From Candidatus Nanopelagicales bacterium (GTDB lineage Bacteria; Actinomycetota; Actinomycetes; S36-B12; UBA5976): DNA of 52,020 nt. The position numbers and the translations under genes are program-made. The notes under the pieces are model-generated. The model was not told where the DNA came from. It saw nothing but the letters and a program-made list of their open reading frames with translations, and searched no databases. The DNA lies in contig JAURFT010000006.1 of assembly GCA_030834185.1 (NCBI GenBank), positions 1 to 52,020 on the forward strand. The letters are read 5' to 3'. This document shows, piece after piece, positions 10,050 through 22,328 of this stretch (its first letter is position 1; each line of letters starts with the position of its first letter).

Positions 10050-10347
10050 AGGAGTAGTTTGCCCTACTTTTCTTATTCCACGAACCCGAGCCGCCGAACA
10101 GCACTCCACAATTGGATTTTGGCAGCAATATACCCGCAGCCAGCTATGAGCAAACTGCGCTATTCATGCAGCTTCTGACCAAATATGGATTCAACTGCCT
10201 GCGCGACCAAAGTTGGTAATCAATAATTGCAAAATCAGCCAAGGTGCGGCAGAGTTGTAACTAATTACCAATTTTATGGTTTAAGGAAGCTTAAATAGCG
10301 CATCTTGCAGTTGCTCAAATAAAATATTTTCCATTTAACTGAATTAT

Positions 10348-11181
10348 TTGCATCAAAACGACAATAATGCGCCAGTGAGCACATTTCTAGGGCAGCAGCG
10401 GCCGCTAGTAATCGCACACCGCGGTGCCAGCTCGCTTGCGCCAGAAATGACGATGGCGGCATATTTAAAAGCCAGACAAGATTTAGCTGATGGTTATGAA
10501 TGTGATGTGCAATTAACCAAAGATCTGCAACCGGTATGTTTTCATGATACTAATTTAAACCGAACCAGCAACGGCTTTGGTCGATTAGGCGCAAAAACCT
10601 TAGCTGAACTTAAAAGACTCGATTACGGAACTTGGTTTGGTGAACTACCAACTGAATTCACAATCGAGCAATGGTGTTCAATGTTAACCCTAAGTGAGCT
10701 TTTGGAGTTTGTTGCAGCGCAATCAACTGCTCCAATAATGTTGATTGAAACTAAACATATAAGTGCAAACGGCATCAAGTTAGAAGCTGCAACGATTGCA
10801 GCTATTAAAAAATTTGGCCTTGATAATCATGATTCAACTAAACCTAGAGCTGCGCTGATGTCATTTTCAATTCCAGCATTACGCCGAGCAAGAAGTATTG
10901 ATCCTGATTTATATACGGTATTTTTGCTAGCCAAAAAACTTCCTGCGCTGGATAAGTTAAGTAATTTTGTTGGTAGCAATGCCTGGGGGCTGGGTATTCA
11001 TCTGCTGCGAACAAATCCAGAGTTAGTTGAGCAAGCAAGATCAAATGGTATTCAGGTTTTTGTTTGGACTGTTAATACCCCTGAGCAAATTGAACTGTGC
11101 TTGAAATACAAGGTAGATGTGATAATTACAGATAATCCAGCTGCAACTAATCAAACCATCGCTCGGCTTGCCGCAAGCTAG
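10348..11181 (+). CDS. Glycerophosphodiester phosphodiesterase (TTG start likely)
   Basis: VIAHRGASSLAPEMTMAAY...YECDVQLTKDLQPVCFHDTNLNRTSNG, VFVWTVNTPEQIELCLKYKVDVIITDNP. Confidence 0.92.
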   Translation: MHQNDNNAPVSTFLGQQRPLVIAHRGASSLAPEMTMAAYLKARQDLADGYECDVQLTKDLQPVCFHDTNLNRTSNGFGRLGAKTLAELKRLDYGTWFGELPTEFTIEQWCSMLTLSELLEFVAAQSTAPIMLIETKHISANGIKLEAATIAAIKKFGLDNHDSTKPRAALMSFSIPALRRARSIDPDLYTVFLLAKKLPALDKLSNFVGSNAWGLGIHLLRTNPELVEQARSNGIQVFVWTVNTPEQIELCLKYKVDVIITDNPAATNQTIARLAAS

Positions 11182-11225
11182 TAATTGCAGGCAATTGAGT
11201 ACGCTAGGCATCGCAAGGGGGATAA

Positions 11226-12143
11226 ATGTCACTGGGATACCTAGGACCGCAAGGCACGTTTTCAGAAGCAGCAGCACTAACAGTTGCTAATGGCAAAACG
11301 CTGTATCCGTATCCAACGGTTGATCAAGCCCTAGATGCCGTGCGCCGAGATCGAGTAAAAGCAGCTGTGGTGCCAATTGAAAATTCGGTTGAAGGATCAG
11401 TTTCGGCAACGCTAGATTCTCTTGCAAGCGGAGATCCATTAGTTATAACCCAAGAAGTAGTGATCCCGGTTCGATTTGCACTGCTTAGTCGCACCCAGAT
11501 TCAGTTAGATGAAATTAGACAAGTATCAACTCATCCTCATGCTCATGCGCAATGCCGCGAATGGTTAGCAAAGCACTTACCGGCAGCAAATGTTCTGCAT
11601 GCAAGCTCAACAGCTGAGGCCGCCGCAATGCTTTCAGCAGGTGAAGGTCGAATTGATGCTGTAATTGCATCAAGCAGAGCAGCTGAGATTCATTCATTGC
11701 GGGTGCTTGTTGATGATATTGGTGATAACCGTGAAGCCACAACTAGATTCATCTCGGTTTCAAAACCAGGAAATATAAATCCAGTAACTGGTGCTGATAA
11801 AACTTCACTAGTGCTTTATATGAAAGAAAATCATCCAGGTGCGCTACTAGAAATTCTGACTGAATTTGCAGTGCGCGGAGTTGATTTATCTCGAATTGAA
11901 TCTAGACCAACCAGAAAATCAATGGGGGATTACACCTTTTCAGTTGATTTAATTGGACACATCAACGAAGCTCGCGTTGGTGAAGCCTTGATGGGGCTAC
12001 ATCGAGTTTGTGCAGATGTGCGGTTTTTGGGTAGCTATCCACGCCATGACAAAGTTGCCACAATTACTAAACCTGGCACCACAGACTCTGAACATTTAGA
12101 TGCAGAGCGTTGGTTAGAACAAATTCGAAATGGCGATTACTAA
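11226..12143 (+). CDS. pheA: Prephenate dehydratase
   Basis: GYLGPQGTFSEAAA, VVPIENSVEGSVSATLD, ATTRFISVSK, ACT-domain motif SRIESRPTRKSMGDYTFSVD; SD-like AAGGGGG upstream. Confidence 0.95.
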   Translation: MSLGYLGPQGTFSEAAALTVANGKTLYPYPTVDQALDAVRRDRVKAAVVPIENSVEGSVSATLDSLASGDPLVITQEVVIPVRFALLSRTQIQLDEIRQVSTHPHAHAQCREWLAKHLPAANVLHASSTAEAAAMLSAGEGRIDAVIASSRAAEIHSLRVLVDDIGDNREATTRFISVSKPGNINPVTGADKTSLVLYMKENHPGALLEILTEFAVRGVDLSRIESRPTRKSMGDYTFSVDLIGHINEARVGEALMGLHRVCADVRFLGSYPRHDKVATITKPGTTDSEHLDAERWLEQIRNGDY

Positions 12144-14299
12144 TTAAAATTTCGCATTCGAAGTGAATTTAAAACTACAGTAATGCTTGAAAAAGCCATA
12201 GCAGAACCAGCTAGAACTGGATTTAGCATGCCAGCTGCTGCAACTGGAATTAAAACCAAATTGTAAATAAAAGCCCAAAATAAATTTTGTCTAATTGTTC
12301 TTCTGGTGCGATGCGCCAATCGAATTGCAAATGGGATTAACTTAGGATCATCGCCAATAATGGTGAGATCAGATGCTGATTGGGCAGCGTGCGTTCCAGT
12401 GCCCATTGCAATTCCAATATCAGCACTTGCCAAAGCAGCAGTGTCGTTAATGCCATCGCCCACCATGGCAACAACTTCAGTCTCACGCAATTTATTGACC
12501 ATTTCATTTTTTTGTTCAGGTGTAACTGACCAATGCGCCTGATCTAATTGCAACGAACCTGAAATTGCCTTAACTGCCTGCTCGCTATCGCCAGAGAGCA
12601 AGATAGTTTTCAAATTTAGGTCTTTAAGCTCTGCAATTGCAGCGGCAGATGTTGGACGAAGCGAATCTGAAATTACTACAAAGCCATTTATATATCCAGC
12701 CCAACTTACCGCTACAACAACTCCTTGCAGTTTAAGTTTTTCATAACCAGCAAGTAAATCATCACTCATTGCAAGTTCAGCTTTGATTGGGTTACCAACA
12801 AAAACATCAGTATCTTTAACAACACCATAAATACCAACACCTGGCGTTTCCTTGATTTTGCTAGCCTGCATACTTAAATCAGCCGCAGCAATTGCTCGGG
12901 CAATTGGATGCGTGCTGCCGCGCTCAACAGCAGCAGCTACAGCTAGCACTTCTTGCGGCGAATTCATCCCAATGGCAATTACATCTGTTACCACCATCTG
13001 GTTACTGGTTAATGTGCCAGTTTTATCAAGCACAACTGCCGATAAGTCAGCTAGTTGATTTAGAGAATCTGGATTTCGAATAATGGCGCCTGCTTTAGCG
13101 CCAATTGATGCCGCCACTACCAAGCTAATTGGAACGGCAATACCCAGCGCACAAGGGCAAGCAATTACCAACACCGCAACTGCTGCAGTTATGGCAGCTT
13201 GGGTGTTGCCAGTGATGAAATACCACGCAAAAAACGTAGAGATCGCAAATAAAATAATTGCGGGTACAAATACTGCAGAAATTCGATCTGTTAATTGAGC
13301 TATTTTGGTTTTTTGACTAGTTGCTTCTCGAACTAATTTTGCAATCAGCGCAATGCGACTTGAATCTCCAGTTGAAGCAGCACTAATAATTAACACCGCT
13401 CCTAAATTAACCGTGCCAGCTGAAATGGCATCACCAATTGAAACATCAATTGGTAGCGATTCCCCAGTAATTGCAGCAGCATCTACAGATCCAATTCCTT
13501 CTACAGTTTTGCCATCAACTGCAAATCGTTCACCAGAGCGAACTACAACCAAATCTCCCACTTTAACTTCGGAAGTTTTAATTTCAATATCAGCGCCATC
13601 TTTACGTATTAAAGTTTTTTCTGGAACAGTTGCAAGTAATGCTTTAACAGCATCAGTTGCTGATCTTCGCGCCCGCACTTCTAACCATCTACCAAACAAA
13701 ACTACAGTTGGAACTACAGCTGCTACTTCAAAATATATTTCAGGCATATCATGTGCAGAGCTAAATAACTTAAACATCATTCGATAACTTGCAGCTCCAG
13801 CATCACCAAGCACAATTTGCCAAGCGCTCCAAAAATATGAAACTAATACACCAAGTGAAACTAACGTATCCATAGTGGTAGTTTTATGTTTTAAATTTAC
13901 GAGCGCTGCTTTATGCAGCGGAGCTGCTCCCCAGAACACAACTGGGGTTGCAAGCGCCATAGCTACCCATTGCCAATAATCAAACTGTGCTGATGGCACC
14001 ATAGATAAAACTGCAACAATAAAACTTAATACCGCAGAAATTATTACTCGGGTTTTAAGTTTGGCAGTCTCATTTTGCCCAGCTGTATTTATCAAAGCAT
14101 CATAACCAGTTTTAGAAATAACTTGGGAAATTTCAGTTAGATCAATTTGATTACTTGAATTTAGATGAGCAGTTTCAGTTGCAAAATCAACATAAGCTTG
14201 AATCCCAGGAATTTTATTTAATTGTTTCTCCACACGATTAGCGCATGCGGTGCAGGTCATGCCACCTATTGCTACTTCAGCTTCAAATGTCTTACTCAT
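12140..14299 (-). CDS. copA: Copper-translocating P-type ATPase
   Basis: N-terminal HMA MTCTACANRVEK, CPC motif VIACPCALGIAVPIS, DKTGTLT, MVGDGINDTAALASADIGIAMGTGTHAA. Confidence 0.93.
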   Translation of the reverse strand: MSKTFEAEVAIGGMTCTACANRVEKQLNKIPGIQAYVDFATETAHLNSSNQIDLTEISQVISKTGYDALINTAGQNETAKLKTRVIISAVLSFIVAVLSMVPSAQFDYWQWVAMALATPVVFWGAAPLHKAALVNLKHKTTTMDTLVSLGVLVSYFWSAWQIVLGDAGAASYRMMFKLFSSAHDMPEIYFEVAAVVPTVVLFGRWLEVRARRSATDAVKALLATVPEKTLIRKDGADIEIKTSEVKVGDLVVVRSGERFAVDGKTVEGIGSVDAAAITGESLPIDVSIGDAISAGTVNLGAVLIISAASTGDSSRIALIAKLVREATSQKTKIAQLTDRISAVFVPAIILFAISTFFAWYFITGNTQAAITAAVAVLVIACPCALGIAVPISLVVAASIGAKAGAIIRNPDSLNQLADLSAVVLDKTGTLTSNQMVVTDVIAIGMNSPQEVLAVAAAVERGSTHPIARAIAAADLSMQASKIKETPGVGIYGVVKDTDVFVGNPIKAELAMSDDLLAGYEKLKLQGVVVAVSWAGYINGFVVISDSLRPTSAAAIAELKDLNLKTILLSGDSEQAVKAISGSLQLDQAHWSVTPEQKNEMVNKLRETEVVAMVGDGINDTAALASADIGIAMGTGTHAAQSASDLTIIGDDPKLIPFAIRLAHRTRRTIRQNLFWAFIYNLVLIPVAAAGMLNPVLAGSAMAFSSITVVLNSLRMRNFN

Positions 14300-14504
14300 T
14301 TGAAAGTGAAACTAGGCGATAGCCAGCATCATCAATGGCGGCTGCAAGATCTTGTTCAGTCACCTCGCCGATAAATTGTGCTGTGCCAGCATCTGAGCTA
14401 ACTTGGATATCAGTTAAATTGCCAAGCTCAGTTAGGCTTTTAGTCACGGCACCTTCACAGTGACCGCAGGTCATTCCTTCAATAATTGCTACTTTTTTAC
14501 TCAT
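14292..14504 (-). CDS. copZ: Heavy-metal-associated domain protein (copper chaperone CopZ-like)
   Basis: MSKKVAIIEGMTCGHCEGAVTKSL; start moved to this Met with AAAGGAACC SD-like sequence; overlaps copA. Confidence 0.88.
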   Translation of the reverse strand: MSKKVAIIEGMTCGHCEGAVTKSLTELGNLTDIQVSSDAGTAQFIGEVTEQDLAAAIDDAGYRLVSLSNE

Positions 14505-14524
14505 TTTGGTTCCTTTGCAGGTTC

Positions 14525-15370
14525 CTATTCTGCCTGTTGATTCAGTATCTCGCTCAACCAGTGGGCAACGCCATCCTCTGCTGGCTTTGGCAAGATGCGA
14601 TCGGCTATTGCAGCGGCAGCTGGGTGACCACCTGAAATTGTGGCGGAGCTGCCAGCCCATTCGAGCATGGATAGGTCATTTGGCATATCTCCAACAGCTG
14701 CTACCTGCGCTGCGGTTAATCCCATTGAGTGCGCAAGTTTGGCGAGTGTTGCACCTTTATTAATTCCTCTAGGTGACATCTCAATTAAAAAATCATGACT
14801 TCCAGTTGTTGTTACTTCAACTAGATCGCTTAAATCATCTTCGATTAGCGAAATTTGTTCATCAACATGCAAAGTGGGGTTTACAACTCGCAATAATATT
14901 TTCACAATTGGCTCTGGATGTTTTATCCACTCTTCAATTGATTTATATTCACTTGCTTTTGGATCACGCAAGCGCTCTTCAAATCCAGGCTCTCGTCGGT
15001 ACCCTTCTAAATGTGACCACTTAGCTTCACCCTCAAATAGCACTTCAACTGCAAAAAGTGAATTTGGAACTTTTGCTCGAAGCAGCTCAACAGTTTGTGT
15101 AACAGTTGCTCTATCAATTTCACTAAACTCTAAAACTTCTCTAGTTGCAGCATCAATTAATATGCTGCCATTTGCTGCAATAATTAAATCAGCATGCATA
15201 GTTTCTTCAATAACTGTTGGTAACCATCTGGTTGGTCGTCCAGTTGCAAATACAACTTTTATACCAGCGGCAGTTGCTCGCTGAATAGTCTCGCGAGTAA
15301 AGTCACTAACTGAATGATCAGGGCGAAGCAATGTGCCATCTAAATCGGTTGCAAACAATTTAATTGTCAT
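14525..15370 (-). CDS. HAD superfamily hydrolase, Cof/YbiV-like
   Basis: [55 protein letters not shown] motifs. Confidence 0.92.
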   Translation of the reverse strand: MTIKLFATDLDGTLLRPDHSVSDFTRETIQRATAAGIKVVFATGRPTRWLPTVIEETMHADLIIAANGSILIDAATREVLEFSEIDRATVTQTVELLRAKVPNSLFAVEVLFEGEAKWSHLEGYRREPGFEERLRDPKASEYKSIEEWIKHPEPIVKILLRVVNPTLHVDEQISLIEDDLSDLVEVTTTGSHDFLIEMSPRGINKGATLAKLAHSMGLTAAQVAAVGDMPNDLSMLEWAGSSATISGGHPAAAAIADRILPKPAEDGVAHWLSEILNQQAE

Positions 15371-16677
15371 ATGCGCTTTGCAACAGGAGTTAGCACTTCC
15401 ATTCCAAGATGTGGAATTAAGGCTTTAGGAACTTTAACTGAACCATCAGCCTGTTGATGATTTTCTAGCAGCGCCACAATTGTTCTAGTAGATGCCATTA
15501 AAGTGCCATTAAGTGTTGAAACGTACTCTGCACCTTCTGATACTTTAGAGCGAATTCGCAAGCGCCGTGATTGAAATGTTGTGCAATTACTTGTAGAAGT
15601 AACCTCACGATAGGCTGACTGTGATGGTATCCAAGCTTCACAATCAAACTTGCGAATCGCGCTCATTCCCAAATCACCCGTTGCGATATCAAGCACTCGA
15701 AATGGCAGTTCTAAAGCAGTTAAAAATTCTTTCTCGAATTCTAAAAATTTAGCATGCTCAGCTGCTGCATCTTTTGGATCACAAAAAGCAAATAATTCAA
15801 CTTTATCAAACCAATGCACACGAATAATTCCCTTGGTGTCTTTGCCATGTGATCCAGCTTCACGCCTAAAACATGGTGAAAATCCAGCATACCGAAGTGG
15901 CAAATCTCTACCATCTAAAATTTCATCCATATGAAATGCCGCTAGTGGCACTTCAGATGTGCCAACCAAATACAAATCATCTGCCGGCAAGTGATAAACA
16001 TCAACTGCAGCTTGTCCTAAAAATCCAGTGCCTTCCATGGCCTGTGGTCGAACCAGAGCTGGCGGAATAACAGCAGTAAAGCCCCATTTAGTTGCAAAAT
16101 CCATAGCCATTCGAACCAACGCAAGTTCCAACAGCGCGCCAACACCAGTTAGATAATAAAACCGAGAGCCTGACACTTTGGCACCACGCTCAATATCTAT
16201 CGCTCCAAGTAATTCACCTAGCTCAATATGATCTTTTGGTTCAAAACCGGCAGCTTTAAAGTCGCGCGGAGTTCCAATGGTCTCAATAATTTTAAAATCA
16301 TCTTCCCCACCGACTGGGGCATCGGCATCAACAATATTGGCAAAACCACCCATGATTTTATTAGCTGCAGCCTCAGCAGCATCTCGATCTACTGCTAGCT
16401 GAGTTAGTTCATCAGCTAGCGCTGTAGCTTTTTGCATCAACTGAGCTAATTCATCCTGCACAGCGCTATCGCCGCCTTTAAGTTTTCCTTGCAGCGGACC
16501 AATTGCTTTACTTAAATTTTTCTGCTCAGCTCGAATCAAGTCATATTTGGTGTTCAAGCTGCGCCAATTACTATCGGCAGCATGCCAAGCATCAACTAAA
16601 CCCTCATCAGCGCCGCGGGCACGCTGCGAAGCCTTAACAAGCTCTGGGGTCTCACGCAGTAATTTGGGATCAAGCAT
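15367..16677 (-). CDS. serS: Seryl-tRNA synthetase
   Basis: [22 protein letters not shown] coiled-coil start, class II motifs [59 protein letters not shown]. Confidence 0.96.
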   Translation of the reverse strand: MLDPKLLRETPELVKASQRARGADEGLVDAWHAADSNWRSLNTKYDLIRAEQKNLSKAIGPLQGKLKGGDSAVQDELAQLMQKATALADELTQLAVDRDAAEAAANKIMGGFANIVDADAPVGGEDDFKIIETIGTPRDFKAAGFEPKDHIELGELLGAIDIERGAKVSGSRFYYLTGVGALLELALVRMAMDFATKWGFTAVIPPALVRPQAMEGTGFLGQAAVDVYHLPADDLYLVGTSEVPLAAFHMDEILDGRDLPLRYAGFSPCFRREAGSHGKDTKGIIRVHWFDKVELFAFCDPKDAAAEHAKFLEFEKEFLTALELPFRVLDIATGDLGMSAIRKFDCEAWIPSQSAYREVTSTSNCTTFQSRRLRIRSKVSEGAEYVSTLNGTLMASTRTIVALLENHQQADGSVKVPKALIPHLGMEVLTPVAKRI

Positions 16678-16834
16678 TGGGTAAGACTACTTTGTCCAGA
16701 TATCAATATTGCTGCCATATTCATATCTAGCGCAAACCAAGCTAGAGGTTTGGCGCCTTGAGATTGGCAGCGCAGTAGGATTTTATGGTTGATAGGAGAA
16801 AATCCTGTCCAGCCAATCAAGATGCAGGAGTAAA

Positions 16835-17368
16835 ATGGGACAGCATGGATTAGTTCGACGACCAGCGTCAGTAATGCGTTGGGAAGGTGGAATTAAATCT
16901 GATTGGCAGTTTGTAGTTGGAAATCTGCTAATTCTTAGCTCACTTGCTGCAGGTGTGGTGCTGTTAATTACTGCTGGCATCGGCACTGACAGCGTTGATC
17001 TAGAGAGCGTGGTTGCAGGTGTGGCTTGCATTATTGCATCACAGGTGCTCGCTGCAATCATTGTGCTTTCGGCTAATAAAGTTGTAATTGATGGTGATTA
17101 CATCGCCTGGCAGCCAAGATTGCATCGACGAGCGCTGCGCAAATATCGCTGGCACCAGATTAAAGATGTGCAGCTATATAACGCTAAAGGCTGGATCTGG
17201 GGTTGGGGTTTTCGGTATAACCCAAAAATTGGTTGGGGTCATATTGTTAAAAGTGGTCCGGCAATTCGGATTATTAAAAATAATGGCCGTTCATTTGTGA
17301 TCACCGTAGTAGATGCCCAAACCGCGGTTGAAACTGCGCAGAATTATTTAGCCGGTAAGACTAATTAA
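16835..17368 (+). CDS. Membrane protein with PH-like C-terminal domain, unknown function
   Basis: Two TM helices then beta-rich [28 protein letters not shown]; family assignment uncertain. Confidence 0.6.
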   Translation: MGQHGLVRRPASVMRWEGGIKSDWQFVVGNLLILSSLAAGVVLLITAGIGTDSVDLESVVAGVACIIASQVLAAIIVLSANKVVIDGDYIAWQPRLHRRALRKYRWHQIKDVQLYNAKGWIWGWGFRYNPKIGWGHIVKSGPAIRIIKNNGRSFVITVVDAQTAVETAQNYLAGKTN

Positions 17369-18410
17369 ATTCTTTAGCAACTAACTCGGCAATCTGCGCA
17401 GTATTAAGTGCGGCACCTTTGCGTAAGTTATCTCCACAAACAAAAAATGTTAGTGTATTTGGATCGTCCAAACTTGCTCTAATTCGACCAACCCAGGTTG
17501 GATCAGTTCCAACTACATCTGCTGGAGTTGGAAACTGCAAATTTTCTGGATCATCAACAACAACTATGCCTTCACTATTTCGTAATGACTCACGTGCAGC
17601 ATTAACGTCAACTGGATTATCAAATCTAGCAACCACAGTTAGGCTGTGAGTTGTTATAACTGGCACTCGAACACAAGTTGCAGTTACTTTCAAATCAGCA
17701 ATACCTAAAATTTTTCGTGATTCATTTCTTACTTTCAATTCTTCAGACGTGTAGCCATCATTTTTTAAGCTACCAGCCCATGGCACCACATTTAAGGCAA
17801 GCGGAGCAGGGAATGGACCAAGATCCGTAATCACTTCCCGAGAATCACCAGGCTTGCTACCAACTTGGGTACCAGCAACAAGTTTGATTTGATCTTGCAA
17901 AGCATCAATTCCAGCTTGTCCAGCTCCTGATGCTGCTTGGTATGAAGAAACAATTAATTCAGCAACACCATATTTGCGGTGCAGCGCACCAACTACCACA
18001 ATCATCGAAAGGGTAGTGCAGTTTGGATTACTAATAATTCCTTTTGGTCGAAGTTTGGCATCTTCAGCATTCACTTCTGGCACTACCAGTGGAACCTCTG
18101 GATCCATTCGAAAAGCGCCAGAGTTATCAACTGCAATAGCTCCTCTAGCTGCTGCAATTGGCGCCCATTGTGCTGAGATTTCATCTGGCACATCAAATAG
18201 CGCAACATCAACACCATCAAAAACTTCGGGTGCTATTGCCTGCACAGTTACCGCTTCGCCGCGCACCATTAACTTTTTACCAGCGCTGCGAGCTGATGCA
18301 ATTAATCTAATCTCTCCCCAAACATCTTCGCGTTCAGTTAACAACTCAAGCATCACGGTGCCAACAGCACCGGTTGCACCAACAACAGCAAGGGTAGGCT
18401 TTTTTGACAT
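17361..18410 (-). CDS. asd: Aspartate-semialdehyde dehydrogenase
   Basis: [40 protein letters not shown] motifs; directly downstream of lysC. Confidence 0.96.
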   Translation of the reverse strand: MSKKPTLAVVGATGAVGTVMLELLTEREDVWGEIRLIASARSAGKKLMVRGEAVTVQAIAPEVFDGVDVALFDVPDEISAQWAPIAAARGAIAVDNSGAFRMDPEVPLVVPEVNAEDAKLRPKGIISNPNCTTLSMIVVVGALHRKYGVAELIVSSYQAASGAGQAGIDALQDQIKLVAGTQVGSKPGDSREVITDLGPFPAPLALNVVPWAGSLKNDGYTSEELKVRNESRKILGIADLKVTATCVRVPVITTHSLTVVARFDNPVDVNAARESLRNSEGIVVVDDPENLQFPTPADVVGTDPTWVGRIRASLDDPNTLTFFVCGDNLRKGAALNTAQIAELVAKEFN

Positions 18411-19681
18411 TATCTTCCCGTTCCAGCATAAACAACTGCTTCGCCATCTGCATCTAAACCAAATGCGGTATGAACTTCCTGCACTGCTTTATCAGTATCA
18501 CTTGCACGAATTACAACTGAAATTCGAATTTCTGAAGTTGAGATTGCTTCAATGTTTACATTCGCACTTGCCAAAGCTCGGAAGAATGCTGCTGAAACTC
18601 CAGGATGTGAACGCATGCCTGCACCAATTAGCGAAACTTTGGCAATTTCTTCATCAAACTCAACTCGCTCAAATGCAATTAATGGCTTAAGTGATTCGAT
18701 TGTTTTAACCGCTAATTCTCTATCTGTTTTAGGACATGTGAAAGTAATATCTGTTGAAGCTGTAGCGGCAGTTGTTACATTCTGCACAATCATGTCAATG
18801 TTTATATGTGCAGATGCAATTGCCTCAAAGATGGTAGCCGCGTTACCAGGCTTATCTGGAACACCAACAATTGTGATCTTGGCTTCGGACAGATCGTGCG
18901 CCACACCTGAAATAATTGGCTGTTCCACTTTTCGCTCCTTGATTGCAGTTTGCGATAAAACCCAGGTTCCCTCTTGATTTGAAAATGATGATCTAACGTG
19001 AATTGGTAAATCAAATCTGCGTGCGTATTCAACGCAGCGCAGATGTAAAACTTTAGCTCCCATTGCAGCAAGCTCCATCATTTCTTCATAAGTAATAAAT
19101 GGCACATGAGCAGCTTTTGGAACTCTTCTTGGATCTGCGCTAAAAATTCCATCAACATCTGTGTAGATCTCACAGGCATCGGCATTAAGCGCAGCAGCAA
19201 GTGCGACTGCTGTGGTATCTGATCCACCACGACCCAGCGTGGTGATGTCTTTGGTGTCTTGCGCTACACCTTGAAAGCCAGCAACGATTGGAATTGCGCC
19301 ATCATTTAGCGCAGTTTGAATTCGGCCAGGAGTAACATCAATGATTCGAGCTCTACCGTGCACTGAGTCAGTGATAACGCCAGCTTGACTTCCGGTGTAA
19401 GACCTCGCCTCAACTCCAAGATCTGAGATCGCCATTGCTAGCACCGCCATGCTGATTCGCTCACCAGCAGTGAGCAACATATCAAGCTCACGTCCTGGGG
19501 GATTAGGACTTACCTGTTCAGCTAAATCAATCAACTCATCAGTGGTATCTCCCATAGCTGAAACCACAACAACTACTTGAGTGCCAGAGTTATGAGTGTC
19601 AACAATGCGTTTTGCCACGCGCTTAATGGCCTCGGCATCAGCAACTGATGAGCCGCCATATTTCTGCACAATTAGTGGCAC
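18410..19681 (-). CDS. lysC: Aspartate kinase
   Basis: [41 protein letters not shown] domains; GTG start preceded by AGGAAAT. Confidence 0.96.
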   Translation of the reverse strand: MPLIVQKYGGSSVADAEAIKRVAKRIVDTHNSGTQVVVVVSAMGDTTDELIDLAEQVSPNPPGRELDMLLTAGERISMAVLAMAISDLGVEARSYTGSQAGVITDSVHGRARIIDVTPGRIQTALNDGAIPIVAGFQGVAQDTKDITTLGRGGSDTTAVALAAALNADACEIYTDVDGIFSADPRRVPKAAHVPFITYEEMMELAAMGAKVLHLRCVEYARRFDLPIHVRSSFSNQEGTWVLSQTAIKERKVEQPIISGVAHDLSEAKITIVGVPDKPGNAATIFEAIASAHINIDMIVQNVTTAATASTDITFTCPKTDRELAVKTIESLKPLIAFERVEFDEEIAKVSLIGAGMRSHPGVSAAFFRALASANVNIEAISTSEIRISVVIRASDTDKAVQEVHTAFGLDADGEAVVYAGTGR

Positions 19682-19727
19682 ACATTTCCTCAATTAGATC
19701 TGAGGCGTAAGTGTAACAATTGGCAAA

Positions 19728-20324
19728 TTACTGAACTTGTCGTCTGCCTTCAAAAGCGCGACCCAGCGTTACCTCATCGGCATATTCCAGATCCCCACCA
19801 ACGGGTAATCCGCTGGCCAGCCTTGAGACCGTTATCCCTAGCGGCACCAATAATCGAGTCAGATAGGTAGCAGTGGCTTCACCTTCTAAATTGGGATCTG
19901 TAGCCACAATTACTTCCATCACGCTGCCATCGGCCAGCCTAGTTAACAGCTCTTTAATGCGCAGGTCATCTGGGCCAATACCATCAATGGGTGAGATCGC
20001 ACCACCAAGGATGTGATAGCGACCTTTGAATTCGCGAGTTTTTTCAATTGCAATTACATCTTTGCTTTCTTCAACAACGCAAATAGTTTTTAGATCGCGC
20101 CTGGTATCAAGACAGATACGACATTGTTCTGCTTCACTTAAATTAAAACAAGTATTGCAAAATCTTACTTTTGCTTTAGCTTCTAATATGCTATTTGCCA
20201 ATTCGGATACATCTTCTCGATCAGCTTCTAAAATCCAAAATGCAATTCGTTGCGCACTTTTTGGACCAACGCCTGGCATACGACCTAATTTTTCAATTAG
20301 GTTGCCAATTACACCCTCATACAT
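19728..20324 (-). CDS. recR: Recombination protein RecR
   Basis: [21 protein letters not shown]4 zinc finger [31 protein letters not shown]. Confidence 0.96.
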   Translation of the reverse strand: MYEGVIGNLIEKLGRMPGVGPKSAQRIAFWILEADREDVSELANSILEAKAKVRFCNTCFNLSEAEQCRICLDTRRDLKTICVVEESKDVIAIEKTREFKGRYHILGGAISPIDGIGPDDLRIKELLTRLADGSVMEVIVATDPNLEGEATATYLTRLLVPLGITVSRLASGLPVGGDLEYADEVTLGRAFEGRRQVQ

Positions 20325-22071
20325 CTTTATCCGTTATTGGTTTTGCACCAAGCTGTGCTTGCAGTAATTTCATGGTGTCAACTTCAGCTACTACTTCATC
20401 ATCAATGGTTGCACCTTGATCAACTTTTTGCTCCTGCCGCCCAAGGGATGGATTAGTAGCAGATAGCAGTGAGATTTCACCATCAGATTTTGTCACTTCA
20501 TTTATTGCCCGGCGCAATTTAGTTTCATGATCTGAGCCTTGCGCAAACTCCAAAACCTTTAAATCTGCAATTGCAATGGCAATTATTCCATCTTCAACTG
20601 ATAAAACTTCTGATTCATGAAATGTAGTCCACGCAACTCTGGAAGTTAACTTTAAGGTTTCCATTACTGCAGGCCATAGTGCTTTTAATTTTGCTAATTC
20701 TGCTGTTGGCAAATCAGCTTCTGGTTCTGGTTGAGTTTTGGCATCGTAGCGACGTGCTGCAACGGGAATAGTTACTTTTTTAGTTTCAGTCTTTGAACTT
20801 GATTTAATTGTTGAAATTTTCGGTGGCGCACCAGTTGGTTTTGCTGCTTCCGCTACAGGTGCAGGTGCTGGCGGATTTTGAGCAGCGGCTACAGGTGTAG
20901 CTGTAGCCGTTGTGGTAACACCATTTTTCTCCAGCAGCGCTAAGCGATGTTCAATGCCAGCTATACCTTCACTTGATGCAGCTAGCAGCAATCGGGCGGC
21001 TAACAGCTCAAGTTGCAGCCGCGGCGCTGTGGCGCCGCGCAATTGCGCAATTCCGCTAGTTAATAAATCAGCAGCTCGAGATAGTCGAGCAGCACCAATT
21101 TGCTTGGCTTGAGCTGTCATATTTGCTAACTCTTCAGCTGTAACGGCTAATAGTGGTTTAGCAGCTTCACTTGCAACTTCAATTAATAATAAATCTCGAA
21201 CGCGTTGTAATAAATCTGAAGCAAATCTGCGTGGCTCATATCCAGCATCTATTACTTGATCAATTACTTTAAATAATTCGTTTCCAGAATTATTCACCAC
21301 CGCATCAACAGCTGCGTTAACCAGATGTCGCGGTGTAAGTCCCAGCACGCTGCCAACTTCATCAACAGTTAAACCAGTTTTGCTAGCTCCTGCAATTGCT
21401 TGGCCTAATAAACTCAAACCATCCCGAACTGAGCCTGCTGCTGCTTCAGCTAATAATAAAACTGCAGCTGGTTCAGTTTTAATGTTCTCTTGTTTGCAAA
21501 TTTCAGCTAAGTGAGTTGCAATTGTTTTTGTTGAAACTAGACGAAAATTAAATTGATGCGTACGTGAACGAAGCGTGCTTGGCATTTTATCTGGCTCTGT
21601 GGTTGCAAAAATAAATTTTAAATGAGCAGGTGGTTCTTCGACCATTTTTAAAAATGCATCAATTGCTTTAGGGGATAACTGGTGTGCTTCGTCAATAATC
21701 ATGAATCGAAATCTAGATTCAGCTGGAATATAAACTGCGTTATCTCGCAGCGCCCTAACATCATCAACACTGCTGTGACTTGCGGCATCCAACTCTTCAA
21801 CATCTAAATTGCCAATCCCATTTGGTGCAAGCGCAATGCATGAATTACAAACCCCACATGGAGTTGCAGTTGGACCCTGCTGGCAGTTCAGTGATCTTGC
21901 GAGAATTCGGGCGGTAGAAGTTTTACCGCAGCCACGAGGTCCTGTAAATAAATACGCATGATGAATTCGATCATTTTCAATAGCTCGAGTGAGCGCAGTA
22001 ACCACATGGTCTTGCCCGATAACTTCACTTAGCTGGGCTGGCCGATGGGTTCGATATAACGCAATGCTCAC
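20317..22071 (-). CDS. dnaX: DNA polymerase III subunit gamma/tau
   Basis: [38 protein letters not shown]4 zinc module, [22 protein letters not shown]. Confidence 0.96.
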   Translation of the reverse strand: MSIALYRTHRPAQLSEVIGQDHVVTALTRAIENDRIHHAYLFTGPRGCGKTSTARILARSLNCQQGPTATPCGVCNSCIALAPNGIGNLDVEELDAASHSSVDDVRALRDNAVYIPAESRFRFMIIDEAHQLSPKAIDAFLKMVEEPPAHLKFIFATTEPDKMPSTLRSRTHQFNFRLVSTKTIATHLAEICKQENIKTEPAAVLLLAEAAAGSVRDGLSLLGQAIAGASKTGLTVDEVGSVLGLTPRHLVNAAVDAVVNNSGNELFKVIDQVIDAGYEPRRFASDLLQRVRDLLLIEVASEAAKPLLAVTAEELANMTAQAKQIGAARLSRAADLLTSGIAQLRGATAPRLQLELLAARLLLAASSEGIAGIEHRLALLEKNGVTTTATATPVAAAQNPPAPAPVAEAAKPTGAPPKISTIKSSSKTETKKVTIPVAARRYDAKTQPEPEADLPTAELAKLKALWPAVMETLKLTSRVAWTTFHESEVLSVEDGIIAIAIADLKVLEFAQGSDHETKLRRAINEVTKSDGEISLLSATNPSLGRQEQKVDQGATIDDEVVAEVDTMKLLQAQLGAKPITDKDV

Positions 22072-22116
22072 TGCGCCACAGTAGCGGTTACCACCAACGG
22101 GCTGAAGTTAAAGTGG

Positions 22117-22200
22117 CGGAGGATGCGGGATTTGAACCCGCGAGGGGTTGCCCCCAACTCGCTTTCCAAGCGAGCGCCATAGGCCACTAGGCGAATCCTC
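22117..22200 (-). tRNA. tRNA-Ser(GGA)
   Basis: Cloverleaf with long variable arm; anticodon stem-loop CTCGC-TTGGAAA-GCGAG; GGAGGAT/ATCCTCC acceptor; CCA encoded. Confidence 0.95.
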
Positions 22201-22241
22201 CGTCGCGAAGGGTACTTAACCCGCTCGCTACCCTTACCCCT

Positions 22242-22328
22242 GATCCCCCGTGCGGCATATTCGTGATCAATCCCCCAGGGTCGAAAGGCAGCAAGGGTCG
22301 TTGCGCTCTTATGGGTGTGCGGGGGATC
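22242..22328 (+). ncRNA. ffs: Signal recognition particle RNA, small (4.5S) type
   Basis: Conserved core CAGGGTCGAAAGGCAGCAAGGGT closed by GATCCCCCG...CGGGGGATC pairing; next to dnaX and tRNA-Ser. Confidence 0.92.

Noticed and set aside
12306-13787. Several plus-strand ORFs (12306, 12852, 12892, 13083, 13353) opposite copA
   Set aside because: Antisense shadow ORFs; low-complexity Ala/Ser/Thr-rich translations typical of the opposite strand of a coding gene.
17974-18690. 238-aa plus-strand ORF opposite asd/lysC
   Set aside because: Spans the antisense of two well-supported genes; the translation is His/Leu/Gln-rich with no domain.
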